A stretch of DNA of 30,075 nt from an uncultured bacterium (lineage in GTDB: Bacteria; DRYD01). Numbering within the stretch: the first letter of the stretch is position 1; each line of letters starts with the position of its first letter. Shown piece after piece: positions 18,941 through 28,261 of the stretch. Below the pieces are notes generated by a model that searched no databases, was not told the origin of the DNA, and saw only the letters and a list, made by a program, of their open reading frames with translations. The position numbers were made by a program, and so were the translations under genes. The DNA lies in contig CAKZQG010000017.1 of assembly GCA_937139605.1 (NCBI GenBank), forward strand, positions 1 through 30,075, in the 5' to 3' direction.

Positions 18941-20179
18941 ATGGGGTACAAAAAATTTTTTGAGCCTAAAGATAATATTTTTTTAATAAAATTAGCTAAA
19001 TCTATTTTACCATTAGCTTTAAAATTTATCTATAAAATAGAAAAAATAGAAATAGATAATAACGATATAGAAAAATTAAAGGATTTAAAATATAAGAGGG
19101 TAATATTATGCCCCAATCATCCTACTGCACTTGATCCAATTATAATGTTTTACTTATCTAAAGCTATAGATCATAACTTTAATTATTTAGCAGCATGGGA
19201 TATATTTGTAGAAGAGCCATTAAAGGGATACTTTATGCAACAATTAGGTGCATATTCCATAATAAGAGGAACTATAGATAATGATTCATTTAAAACAACT
19301 ATAAAACTAATTACCGAAGGCAAAAAATTTTTAGTTATATTTCCTGAAGGAGATACCTGCGGATTAAATGATTATTTACTACCATTCCAGCCAGGAGTAA
19401 TTCAATTAGCTTTCTGGGCTTTAGATGAACTACATAAAAACAATCAAGAAAAAATAAATGATCTCTTTATAATACCAATTGCTATAAAATATAAATACAT
19501 AAAAAGTATGAAAAACGAAATAATATCAGCTTTAAAAAGAATAGAAGAAAAATTAGGGTTATATTCTATAGAAAATGAAAAAAAAGATAATTACGAAAGA
19601 TTAATAAGAATATCTGAACATCTTTTAAGTATAGCAGAAAAATTCTATAACTTAAAACTCGAAGAAAATTTATCTTTTAACGACAGATTAAACAGAATAA
19701 AAGAATTTATAATAAACAAAATCTCAACATACTTAGATATAAAAATTAAACCAAATATGAATTTATTAGATAAAGTTAGAACTATTTTTAATACCATTAA
19801 CAGTATAATATATGTAGATAATAATTTAGAGACTGATCTTTCGGAATATGAAAAGAAACTATATAAAGAAAAGAAAGAGGAGTTAAAGAATTTTTATGAT
19901 GATTTACATAGAGTATGGAAGTTTATAGCGGTATATGAAGGGTATGTAAAAGAAGATATGTCAGATGAAAGGTTTTTAGAAATAATAAAGAGAATAGAAT
20001 GGGAAATATTTGGGAAAGAAAAAGTTTATGGTCCTTTAAAAGTTATTCTAAAAATAGGGGGAAAAATTAATTTATTAAATTATTATGAAGAGTATAAAAA
20101 GAATAAAAGAAACTGTATAGAGAATTTAATAAAGAAAGTAGAAGACAATATAAAAGAAATGCTAAAAAAATTAAAGTAA
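18941..20179 (+). CDS. PlsC-family lysophospholipid acyltransferase
   Basis: Acyltransferase of the PlsC / 1-acylglycerol-3-phosphate group, which esterifies a glycerolipid at the membrane. Motif I, NHPTALD (59-65), carries the catalytic His60 and Asp65. SIIRG (106-110) fits motif II. FPEGDTCG (134-141) is motif III. A hydrophobic stretch at 13-31 could be a membrane-associated helix. The core ends near residue 180. The remaining 230 residues are charged, mainly helical and unknown to me, making the protein much longer than ordinary PlsC (about 240 aa). The exact acceptor is therefore uncertain. There is no clear Shine-Dalgarno before the ATG. It is monocistronic, followed by a tRNA gene. Confidence 0.85.
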   Translation: MGYKKFFEPKDNIFLIKLAKSILPLALKFIYKIEKIEIDNNDIEKLKDLKYKRVILCPNHPTALDPIIMFYLSKAIDHNFNYLAAWDIFVEEPLKGYFMQQLGAYSIIRGTIDNDSFKTTIKLITEGKKFLVIFPEGDTCGLNDYLLPFQPGVIQLAFWALDELHKNNQEKINDLFIIPIAIKYKYIKSMKNEIISALKRIEEKLGLYSIENEKKDNYERLIRISEHLLSIAEKFYNLKLEENLSFNDRLNRIKEFIINKISTYLDIKIKPNMNLLDKVRTIFNTINSIIYVDNNLETDLSEYEKKLYKEKKEELKNFYDDLHRVWKFIAVYEGYVKEDMSDERFLEIIKRIEWEIFGKEKVYGPLKVILKIGGKINLLNYYEEYKKNKRNCIENLIKKVEDNIKEMLKKLK

Positions 20180-20224
20180 ATAAAGAGGAAAAAGTGGATA
20201 TTTATAAAATATATAAAATAATAG

Positions 20225-20297
20225 GGGCGGATAGCTCAGTGGTTAGAGCGCTTGCCTTACAAGCAGGAGGTCACAGGTTCAATTCCTGTTCCGCCCA
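20225..20297 (+). tRNA. tRNA-Val (anticodon UAC)
   Basis: A full cloverleaf can be drawn. The acceptor is GGGCGGA (20225-20231) with TCCGCCC (20290-20296). The D arm is GCTC/GAGC, and the anticodon stem CTTGC/GCAGG encloses the loop CTTACAA. The T arm is ACAGG/CCTGT with loop TTCAATT. The anticodon TAC reads Val codons. The discriminator is A and the genomic 3' end continues CTA, so CCA is added enzymatically. The 186 bp that follow (20298-20483) are AT-rich with nothing recognisable except the approach to the next start. Confidence 0.96.
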
Positions 20298-20483
20298 CTA
20301 TAATTCATAATCACTAATATCAAATTATTAACTACTTTTCCTTATATATTTCTATCTTTTAATATTAAAAACAATAAATGGGCAACAAACTAACTTATTA
20401 TAAATGTTTTACAAAGAAGTTTCAATTATTTTTAAATTATAAAAATAAAATACATAATTAATATTTAATTTACTTTTTATATA

Positions 20484-21444
20484 ATGGAAAAAATAATAGA
20501 AAATCTAAAATCGGAGTTAAAAAATATAAGAATTTTGTTTGTTATAAGTAGCTTAGCTATTAGCACTTTTGTTTTTTTAATAATATCTTCAATATTTTCT
20601 TTTATAATTATACCAATTGTTTTATACCTTTATTTTAATGTTATATGGATTAAAAAAGCTAAGAATATTATAATGTCAAATATAGATAAATTATTAAATA
20701 ATAAAGTTCCAAGCTTTAAATACTTTACAGATAAAAAAGAATCTAAAAACCTAAAAATTATTAGCATTATTAAGAGATATTCTTTTATTTAGCAATCCTA
20801 ACTATACGGAAATAATGAATAGATATAAATCCTATAAAAGACGAATACACCTTAATTTTGAAGACGAAATTATATTAGAAACTAATGAATTACCAAATCC
20901 TATAGAGATAATAGAATTAACTATATTAGATAGATATGAAGATAGCAAACTTTCTTACGTAGCAGAAGTAGAATATTTCAAAGGTCTAGTTATTTCAAAT
21001 AAAATAACTAAACCTACTAATAGTCAATATCCAAATATAATACTAATATATCATCAAAATCTTTTAAAAAATCCTGAAAATATAGATAGTTATTCTATAA
21101 ATACCTCTTATAAGGATTTTCAAAATTTAAATTTCAAAGTAATAAATCTACAAGAAAACATTTATTGTCTATATGACATTAACGATGAAAATTTATTAAA
21201 TGATCTAAAGCCAAAGTTCTATACCATAATAGAAAACATATATCAAAAAAATAACTATCTTAGTTCATTTATTGTTTTTAATCAAGATATTGTTTATTTA
21301 TTTTTAAATCATAAAGATTACATATTTAAAAGTCGGGATTTATTTAATGTACCTCCTTTTTTTGAAATTAAGGAAAAAGAATTAAATTCATTAGTGAATA
21401 ATTTTAAAAATCAATTGGAAAAAATATTAGAGCTAGTTTTGTGA
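20484..21444 (+). pseudogene. Array paralog A: DUF3137-like membrane protein, frameshifted
   Basis: First of four related genes. Its N-terminus (MEKIIENLKSELKNI) closely matches paralog D. One long hydrophobic hairpin follows (about 18-50), then the shared IWIKKAKNII motif. The frame breaks in the A5 run at 20753-20757. Removing one A joins it to a frame reading LLALLRDILLFSNPN, which aligns with LLSFLNDLLIFNNPV of D, and on into the 20815-21444 part. That part has the family features FEDEIILETNE, YFKGLVISNKI, NIYCLYDINDENLL, VYLFLNHKD and NFKNQLEKILELVL. The repaired protein would be about 319 aa. There is no Shine-Dalgarno before the ATG. It overlaps paralog B by 4 bp (GTGA). Function unknown. 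Confidence 0.8.
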
Positions 21445-22735
21445 ATTATTTTTTACAAATGAAAGAAATACTACAAAATTTAAAATTATATCTTTCAATT
21501 CTTAAAATAAGGACTTTTTTTAATCCATTAATATTTATTCTAACAATTATTATAAGTATTATCTATTATAAACATTTCTCAATTTTTTTTCTTAGTAGAT
21601 TTTATTTATTCTATTTTATTATTATAATTGGTCTTATGATTACATTACCCCAAAAAAGAAAACAAATAATTATTTTCAATGAATTATTTATCTTATTAAT
21701 TTTAATAGTACTAATATTTTCAGGTAGTATTCTAGATAATTTTTCAAAAGGAAAATTAATTAATACAATAGATCTTAGTCTTCCTGTTTTAATAATGGCT
21801 AATCTTTACTCAGTAGGATTATATTATATAGCTTTTACAACTTTTATAGAATACTTTAATAATGATTGGACTAATTTTTTTAAGAAAAAAATTAGCAAAA
21901 ATTTAAATAAAATAATTGATACAGAAAATATAGATAACATAGATATAAAGTATAATGAAGAAATTAAGGAAAGTAAAAATATAAGTTCGCAAAATCAATT
22001 ACTTAATTTTATAAACTATTTAATATTAATAAATAATCAAGATAATCTCAATAAATCGCTTGAATATATTAATAAAGATTTTCAATATCAAAAAAGTTTT
22101 AATTTACAAGATGAAATTATTATAAAAATTGATAACAACATTACAATAGAGATTGTAGAATTATTTTTAAAGGAAGAATATATAAAAATAAGAAACAGAA
22201 ATCCTATTTATTATAATATAATTAATTTTGAAGGGATTATAATATCTGCTAATTTATGGAATATATACAAAGAATTACTTAAAATCCAAAACATAATATT
22301 AATCTATAAATCTCATTTATTTGATGATCCCTTAAACATTAAATTTATAGATCTATCTGATTTATCTACAAAAGATACACCCAATATTTTAAAAAATATA
22401 AAAAACATTAAAAACATAAACTCCTTAAGCTATGAGATAGTAAATATAACAAATGAAATATATTGCTTATATAATTTAAAAGACAAAGAAAACATAAAAA
22501 TAATAGATGACATAATAAAAAATCAACAATTATACATAAAAATAATTACAAGAAGTCATTTATATTAATTTATCAAGGTATCATATACGCATTTATAAGT
22601 CATGAAGATAATATTCTTAATACTAAAAATATATTAGAACCACCTTTTTATTTAACATTAAATTCCGAAAAACTAGAAAAAACAATAAATGATATAAAAG
22701 AACAATTTAAAAAAATATTAAAGCTAGCTTTATAA
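21441..22735 (+). pseudogene. Array paralog B: DUF3137-like membrane protein, frameshifted
   Basis: Second paralog, starting at a GTG that overlaps the stop of A (an ATG at 21459 is also possible). It differs from its siblings in having about four membrane segments (28-43, 53-69, 82-96, 112-135) instead of two. The soluble part keeps LQDEIIIKIDNNITIEIVELFLKEEYIKI, FEGIIISANL and EIYCLYNLKD. The frame stops early at 22568. One extra A in the A5 run at 22538-22542 restores a frame reading NNYKKSFILIYQGIIYAFISHED, ILEPPFYL and QFKKILKLAL up to 22735, matching the C-termini of C and D. Repaired length is about 431 aa. Confidence 0.8.
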
Positions 22736-22784
22736 ACAAAAAATTTATTTTTAAATTTATTTTTAATAAGGGGGAGTTAAAATT

Positions 22785-23873
22785 ATGATAGAATTAAATG
22801 AAAATACTAAAATAGATTTAATAAATAAATTAACAAAACTTTTATTTAATTTAAGAACCCAAACACTATTAATATTCTTAATATGTTTTATAATATTTTT
22901 AATAATATTTGCTTATATATTAAATACAGAAGATATTGCATATATAATATTCGCTATCTTTTTTTCATTTGTTACAATATTTTTTGCTATTTATTATTAT
23001 AACATATATTGGCGTATAAATTCTAAAAAAATAATAATTGAAAATATCTCAAAGATGCTCAAAAATAATATAAATATAAAATATACCCCTACTCTTATTC
23101 CATATAACTTTAGTTTATTAACAGATAATCTAAAATACAATTTACTAAAAAATAAAAACCCTTCATTTAATTTAATTCATTTTATAAACGAATTAATACT
23201 ATCAAATACGGATAATTTAGAACAATCGATTTCTTATTTAAATAGAGGTTTCAGTTTATCTTTTGATTTCGTTTTAGAAGATGAAATAATTATAAAATCT
23301 GAAGATAATTTAGAAATACAAATAATAGAATTATTTTTAAAAGATAAATATACTAAAATAGAAGGTACTGGAAAAAATAGAAGAACTACAATAAAATATA
23401 TAACAAACTTTGAAGGACTAAGTATCTCAACAAAATTAAACAATCCCTCCATACCAACATCACAAAATCCAATTATAATTTATACTTCCAATTTATTTAA
23501 AAATCCATTAAATATAAAATTAAGAAGTTATAAGCAGATAATAGATTCTAAAGATAAACAATACCACTCAATAAATTTATCTGAAAATACATACTGTTTA
23601 TATAACATAAACGATGAAAATACCTTTAACAATATAAAAAATATATTAATAAAAATTTCAGATAAAGTTTATAATCAAAGAAAATATTATAATTCACTTG
23701 TTATTTATTATAATAATTTATTGTATTTATTTATAAACCATAAAGATGGAGTTTTTAATAGCAAAAATATATTAGAACCCCCATTTTATTTACTTGCCAG
23801 TATTAATAACATAGAAAAAATAATAAATAACTTTAAAAATCAATTAGAAAAAATACTAAAACTAGTTTTATAA
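22785..23873 (+). CDS. Array paralog C: DUF3137-like membrane protein
   Basis: Intact third paralog (362 aa) with the clearest Shine-Dalgarno of the array (aagggggag). Two membrane segments (about 27-46 and 50-72) form a hairpin near the N-terminus. The rest is a soluble domain, probably cytoplasmic. Order of shared motifs: LIHFINELILSNTDNL (130-145), FVLEDEIII (162-170), IIELFLKDKYTKIEG (180-194), FEGLSISTKL (209-218), NPIIIYTSNLFKNP (228-241), TYCLYNINDENTF (269-281), LYLFINHKDGVFN (313-325), ILEPPFYL (329-336), FKNQLEKILKL (350-360). This architecture (two TMs, 'FkGl' strand, 'F/Y-x-V/L-Y ... D/N' motif, late 'sF..y...lyl.i......F') resembles DUF3137. That assignment is my inference from remembered family patterns. 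Function unknown. Confidence 0.82.
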   Translation: MIELNENTKIDLINKLTKLLFNLRTQTLLIFLICFIIFLIIFAYILNTEDIAYIIFAIFFSFVTIFFAIYYYNIYWRINSKKIIIENISKMLKNNINIKYTPTLIPYNFSLLTDNLKYNLLKNKNPSFNLIHFINELILSNTDNLEQSISYLNRGFSLSFDFVLEDEIIIKSEDNLEIQIIELFLKDKYTKIEGTGKNRRTTIKYITNFEGLSISTKLNNPSIPTSQNPIIIYTSNLFKNPLNIKLRSYKQIIDSKDKQYHSINLSENTYCLYNINDENTFNNIKNILIKISDKVYNQRKYYNSLVIYYNNLLYLFINHKDGVFNSKNILEPPFYLLASINNIEKIINNFKNQLEKILKLVL

Positions 23874-23965
23874 ATAAAATAAAATAAGGAAATTAAGAAG
23901 GAAATGAAAAACAAAAATGAAAATAGAATAAAAGGACTAAAAAGAATAGGAAAAGTTAATAAAAT

Positions 23966-25120
23966 ATGGAAAAAATAATCAAAGAGTTAAAAAATTACTT
24001 AAATTTAATAAAACTTTCATTTTATTTTTCTTCATTCTTTGTATTTCTTCTTTACCTATCTTTTGATTTACTTTTTAACTTCCTAATTTTTAATTCCTCA
24101 AAATCGAATAATATTAGTCATATAATGATTATTACAATAGTAATAAATATTCTATTTTCTATTATACCTATTATAATAATTATATTTTTTTTATATAATA
24201 TTATTAATTCTTTATGGATTTCAAAGGCAAAAAATATAATAATATCTAATATCCTCAAAGAAATCAATTTAAATTTTGAAAAAAACTCTCAAGTTAAATA
24301 TTCTATAGATTACAAAAAAAGTAATAATCTAAATCCGTCAAGTAATTTACTTTCATTTTTAAACGATTTACTAATATTTAATAATCCTGTTTTATATTAT
24401 AAAGCTTTAAATTATATAAATAATGGATTTGTAAGATTAGTACCACTTTCCTTTAGATTAGAAGATGAATTTATAATAAGAAATGAGAATTTACATTTTG
24501 AAATGATAGAAGTATTCTTAACCAATAAATATAAAAGATACAAGAATTATAAAAAAATAGAAACTTTTTTTAAAGGACTAGCAATCTCAACAAAATTAAA
24601 AAATATAAAAAAAATTAATAATCCCATATTAATTTATAGCAATCTCCTTTTTACCAATCCTAAAGAAATAAAATTTCTTAAAACAAAATCTTTTAATATT
24701 AATGAATCTAAAAATGATATAATCAACTTACTTTACAATGAAATAAAATTAACAAATGTTTTCTATAATGCATATACCTTAGAAATAATAGACATTTCAG
24801 AACTAAACTTTGAAATAACTAATTTATTACATAATATTTATTGTCTATATAATATAGAAGATAAAGAGACTTTTTTTCATTTAAAGCTAATTTTTCAAAA
24901 AACAATTGAAAAATTTTTTATTATAAACAATTATACTAAATCTTTCATTATTTTTTATAAAGATATCATTTATTTATTTTTAAATTATGAAGATAATATA
25001 ATAAGTAATAAAAACTTATTTTACGTTCCATCATTTCTTAAAGCTAATTCTAAAAATTTAAACCCATTAATTTTCAATATAAAAAATCAATTAGAAAAAA
25101 TTTTAGAATTATTTTCATGA
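23966..25120 (+). CDS. Array paralog D: DUF3137-like membrane protein
   Basis: Intact fourth paralog (384 aa). Two membrane segments lie at about 17-43 and 52-80, followed by LWISKAKNIIISNI (83-96), the motif shared with A. The soluble domain has LLSFLNDLLIFNNP (128-141), FRLEDEFII (163-171), FFKGLAISTKL (201-211), NPILIYSNLLFTNP (219-232), IYCLYNIEDKETF (291-303), IIYLFLNYEDNI (334-345) and IKNQLEKILELFS at the end. It carries about 30 extra residues (about 244-285) before the YCLY motif compared with C. No Shine-Dalgarno precedes the ATG; a 24-codon cationic ORF (23904-23978) overlaps its start and might couple translation. It converges on trmI with a 31-bp gap. Confidence 0.82.
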   Translation: MEKIIKELKNYLNLIKLSFYFSSFFVFLLYLSFDLLFNFLIFNSSKSNNISHIMIITIVINILFSIIPIIIIIFFLYNIINSLWISKAKNIIISNILKEINLNFEKNSQVKYSIDYKKSNNLNPSSNLLSFLNDLLIFNNPVLYYKALNYINNGFVRLVPLSFRLEDEFIIRNENLHFEMIEVFLTNKYKRYKNYKKIETFFKGLAISTKLKNIKKINNPILIYSNLLFTNPKEIKFLKTKSFNINESKNDIINLLYNEIKLTNVFYNAYTLEIIDISELNFEITNLLHNIYCLYNIEDKETFFHLKLIFQKTIEKFFIINNYTKSFIIFYKDIIYLFLNYEDNIISNKNLFYVPSFLKANSKNLNPLIFNIKNQLEKILELFS

Positions 25121-25151
25121 ATAAAAAATTAATGTTAATTAAGAAATAAAC

Positions 25152-25946
25152 TTAATATTTTAAGATTTTTTTAGCAGTAAGGATATAAGCAGTATGAGCA
25201 GTCATTATATCAAAAGGTCTAAATCTATTATAATTTGCTTTATATTTTCTTAATAATATCTCCTGAATTTCTATATCACAAAACCCACTTGATTTCAAAA
25301 CCTCTATAGCCTTTATAACCTGATTAGCAGTAGGCAAAATTATACCAATAGTTGAATTACTATTCAATAATTCATATACCTTAGTTATCACATCGTCTAT
25401 TTCAGGTATATCCACTATACAACTATCAAATTTTATCTTAAATAAATTAAAAATATTTTTAGAAAGTACATCAAAATTAATAAGACCCAAATTATTAGCA
25501 TAATTAATATTTTCTAAATTACAAAATTCTGATATATTTTTTTTAGCATTAAGAATAAAATCCATGTTTTTATCAATAGAAACTAAAAATCCATTAGGAT
25601 ATAAACATTTTAATAAAACTATACTCATAGCTCCACTACCTGTAGAAATTTCTAAAACCTTAGAATTAGAATTTATACCAAGTTTAAGAAGCAAATAAGC
25701 AGAATCCTTAGGATATATTATCTGAGTCTTTCTTTTTAAATAATATAAAATAAAATCTTCTGTAGTAGGTTTTAATATTATAAAATTTTTAACAACACTA
25801 CCGTAATCCCTATTAATAACATCTTCAAAAGTTAATCTATTTCTTTTATGGTCTTCAAAAATAATCCCTTTTCTAACCTTTTTTAAATATTGCTTATTCT
25901 TATCATCTACCAAAATTAACTTTATAATATCTCCTTCTTTTATCAT
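25152..25946 (-). CDS. trmI: tRNA (adenine-58-N1)-methyltransferase TrmI
   Basis: SAM-dependent enzyme that makes m1A58 in the tRNA T-loop, a modification important for tRNA stability at high temperature. It has an N-terminal small beta-barrel (1-65), then the TrmI signature RKTQIIYPKD (72-81). The Rossmann fold follows with SAM motif EISTGSGAMS (99-108) and SIDKNMDF (123-130). The C-terminal signature is RPFDIMTAHTAYILTAKK. The acidic residue equivalent to the catalytic Asp is probably Asp179 in VDIPEID (178-184), where most homologs have Pro-Trp at the end of this motif. Length (264 aa) is typical. It lies 46 bp after the solute-binding protein gene. Confidence 0.92.
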   Translation of the reverse strand: MIKEGDIIKLILVDDKNKQYLKKVRKGIIFEDHKRNRLTFEDVINRDYGSVVKNFIILKPTTEDFILYYLKRKTQIIYPKDSAYLLLKLGINSNSKVLEISTGSGAMSIVLLKCLYPNGFLVSIDKNMDFILNAKKNISEFCNLENINYANNLGLINFDVLSKNIFNLFKIKFDSCIVDIPEIDDVITKVYELLNSNSTIGIILPTANQVIKAIEVLKSSGFCDIEIQEILLRKYKANYNRFRPFDIMTAHTAYILTAKKILKY

Positions 25947-25992
25947 AATTTATTAAATGTTTTAATATAAATAAAAAATTAAATTAAAAAAA

Positions 25993-27273
25993 TTAATTAG
26001 ATTTACTAGAACCCCAAATTTTTTGATATTTTTCAAAAATAATATTAATATCAGTACTAGTATTAAATATTTCATTATTAAATTCTTTAAATATATTAGT
26101 TCTTTTGACTGGATCATTTATTACTTTAACAAAATACAAATCAAATACCTTAGACTTATCAAAAACACTTAGCATTTCTTTTTTTACTTTTATAGTTAAA
26201 TTATCATCATTTTTATAGATGATATCATTTAAATTAACTTTAACGCTTGGTAAAACAGGTACCAATTTAGCAAAATCACTTTGATTTTTAACATTAGTTA
26301 TAAATCTAATAAACTTATAAGAATCTAAATATTTATCATTATTAAAGCTATTTTTATACATAACAGATAAAACCATTAAACTAACAGGATAATATTTAAA
26401 AGGAAATTTAATAACATCAGTATTTTCATATAATTTAATATCCTCTTGTTTAATTCTGTATATAAATTGAGGTCCTATTAAAATAGAAGCCACTTTCTTA
26501 TCTTTATACATACTATAAGCTATATCGACATTAGAAACCCAAAAACCAGAAGGTAAATAATCTTTCATATCCCTTAATTTTTTATAAAATAATAAAACAT
26601 CTTTATTAAAGACATTTAAAGGATTATCAATAAACCCAAAAGCTAACATATCTTGTTCAAATTTAATAAAAGGATAAAATCCAAAAACCCCTTTATCCTT
26701 TTTTATTTTCTTAACAATATCTAAAAATTCTAAAACATCCCTAAAATTATCTTTACTAAAATCATAAATACTTTTATTAAAAATTAATAATTTAACAGAA
26801 GAATACCAAGGAAAACAAAATAAATCCTCTTTATTATATATACAGCTATCAATTAAATTATAGTTATACTTATTTAAATCATCTTTCAATTTATTAAAAT
26901 CAAAGGAATAAATATAATGATTAGCAAAAAGAGCATAAGCTAATGGCAAATTAAGATTAACAACATTTGGATAAAAATCAGTATAATATGAAGTTTGTAA
27001 TTTTTGATAAATAGAATCTAAAGGGATATCTTGCCATTCCACTTTTACATTATAAATATTCTCAAAATTAGTTATAACATTTTCAATATAATTAGTAAAA
27101 TAAGGTTTAAGAGAAACTGTCCAGAATATAATTTTCCTTTCTTCCTTTTTTATATTGTTATTAGATTCTTGATTATTACAAGAAGAAAACAAAAACACTA
27201 CTAAATAAGAAAATAAAACTATAATGAGAAAATAAAGGAATTTATGAATAAAATTGTTAAAAATATACCTCAT
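25993..27273 (-). CDS. ABC transporter substrate-binding lipoprotein, family 1
   Basis: Periplasmic solute-binding protein of the bacterial family 1 (UgpB/MalE-like sugar binders), anchored by lipid. The signal peptide is a long hydrophobic run (11-28) ending at FSSC with lipidated Cys32. Phe at -3 is a relaxed lipobox. Mature-protein features include IIFWTVSLKPYFTNYIENVITNFE (the typical first strand and helix), VEWQDIP, the mid-domain CFPWYSSVKLLIFNKSIYD and the late KFIRFITNVKNQSDFAK. No permease or ATPase genes adjoin it, so its transporter is elsewhere or it is an orphan; the ligand cannot be read from sequence. It is flanked by yjbQ (74 bp) and trmI (46 bp). Confidence 0.85.
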   Translation of the reverse strand: MRYIFNNFIHKFLYFLIIVLFSYLVVFLFSSCNNQESNNNIKKEERKIIFWTVSLKPYFTNYIENVITNFENIYNVKVEWQDIPLDSIYQKLQTSYYTDFYPNVVNLNLPLAYALFANHYIYSFDFNKLKDDLNKYNYNLIDSCIYNKEDLFCFPWYSSVKLLIFNKSIYDFSKDNFRDVLEFLDIVKKIKKDKGVFGFYPFIKFEQDMLAFGFIDNPLNVFNKDVLLFYKKLRDMKDYLPSGFWVSNVDIAYSMYKDKKVASILIGPQFIYRIKQEDIKLYENTDVIKFPFKYYPVSLMVLSVMYKNSFNNDKYLDSYKFIRFITNVKNQSDFAKLVPVLPSVKVNLNDIIYKNDDNLTIKVKKEMLSVFDKSKVFDLYFVKVINDPVKRTNIFKEFNNEIFNTSTDINIIFEKYQKIWGSSKSN

Positions 27274-27347
27274 AAACTAAAAACTACCCCACTTATATAA
27301 AGGATAACATGTTTTTATTTGATTTAACAATGTTTATTTTATAAATA

Positions 27348-27821
27348 TTAGAATCCGATAATTTTAATAATGAGTTTTTTATTACGTTGTCCATCAAATT
27401 CAGCATAAAATATTCTTTGCCAAGGCCCTAAATCTAATTTCCCTTCAGTAATAGGAACAATTACTTGATGATGAACTAAAATATTTTTTAAATGAGCATC
27501 TCCGTTATCTTCTCCACTTAAATGATGTCTATATTCTTCACCATCCGGGTGCTTACCATACGGAGCTAATCTTTCTAAGAATTTTTCTAAATCATACAAA
27601 AATCCCTCTTCATTATCATTAATAAAAACAGCTGCAGTAATATGCATAGCAGAAACTAAAACAAACCCTTCCTTTATATTAGCTTCATCTACCGCTTTCT
27701 GAACTTCATTAGTTATATGTACAAACTGTCTTCTTTTAGGAGTATTAAAAACTAAATACTTTGTAAAGGATTTTAAACCAAATTGATTAGAATATTCCTT
27801 AGAATCTAAAACTTTATACAT
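27348..27821 (-). CDS. YjbQ family protein (UPF0047)
   Basis: Small beta-rich protein of the YjbQ/UPF0047 family. E. coli YjbQ has weak thiamine-phosphate synthase activity, but the physiological role is not settled. Diagnostic motifs are [12 protein letters not shown], the [15 protein letters not shown] segment with conserved His, Asp and Asn, and [24 protein letters not shown] near the end. Length is 157 aa; the N-terminal 15 residues are a little longer than usual. The start is supported by a strong taggaggg Shine-Dalgarno. It lies between the 94-aa Cys-rich gene and the solute-binding protein gene. Confidence 0.93.
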   Translation of the reverse strand: MYKVLDSKEYSNQFGLKSFTKYLVFNTPKRRQFVHITNEVQKAVDEANIKEGFVLVSAMHITAAVFINDNEEGFLYDLEKFLERLAPYGKHPDGEEYRHHLSGEDNGDAHLKNILVHHQVIVPITEGKLDLGPWQRIFYAEFDGQRNKKLIIKIIGF

Positions 27822-27888
27822 AAATGTTTTCCCTCCTAAAGTATAAAGAGAAATTAATTAAAAACATAAATTATTAATTACAAATAAA

Positions 27889-28173
27889 TTAAGCTAAGGA
27901 ATCTCCTTCAGGAAATGGGCAATTAGGACAATCTCCTATAGCTTTTAAAGGGCCACCAAAATATGGATGAGTACAATTAATAAAAATCCTTGGAGGATTT
28001 TGAGACATATCAAACCCAAAATCTATATACGGACAAAATTTATCAGGAACATTTTGCAAACAAAATTGATATAACTCTTCATATTGATCTTGCTCAGCAT
28101 GCTGGTACATATGTCTTTCACATTGAAATATACCTAACTGAGAATGTCTAAATTTACAAGGTCTGTATGCCAT
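27889..28173 (-). CDS. Small Cys-rich protein of unknown function
   Basis: A 94-residue protein I do not recognise. It has seven Cys (6, 18, 38, 47, 67, 82, 85), including CPNC near the C-terminus, plus several His (10, 21, 25, 69), so metal binding or redox activity is plausible. There is no signal peptide, which argues for a cytoplasmic metal site rather than disulfides. Codon use is less AT-biased and the sequence less low-complexity than its neighbours, as expected for a conserved protein. A good aaggagg Shine-Dalgarno sets the start. It is the first gene of a possible operon with yjbQ, the solute-binding protein and trmI. Confidence 0.85.
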   Translation of the reverse strand: MAYRPCKFRHSQLGIFQCERHMYQHAEQDQYEELYQFCLQNVPDKFCPYIDFGFDMSQNPPRIFINCTHPYFGGPLKAIGDCPNCPFPEGDSLA

Positions 28174-28261
28174 ATCCTTTTCCTCCTTATTATTATTATA
28201 AGGTTTATTTTCTTTTTCTCCAATTTTAGCAAATCCCCTTTTTAAAAATAGTATTTAATAA

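Noticed and set aside
23234-23452. Minus-strand 72-aa ORF
   Set aside because: It is antisense to a conserved part of paralog C.
20225-25120. Integrated element using tRNA-Val as attachment site
   Set aside because: No second copy of the tRNA 3' end and no integrase gene was found in the window, so integration at the tRNA is not supported.
25151-25172. Short hairpin cttaa-tatt-ttaag followed by T-run as terminator for paralog D
   Set aside because: The stem is only 5 AT-rich pairs and overlaps the trmI stop codon; too weak to call.
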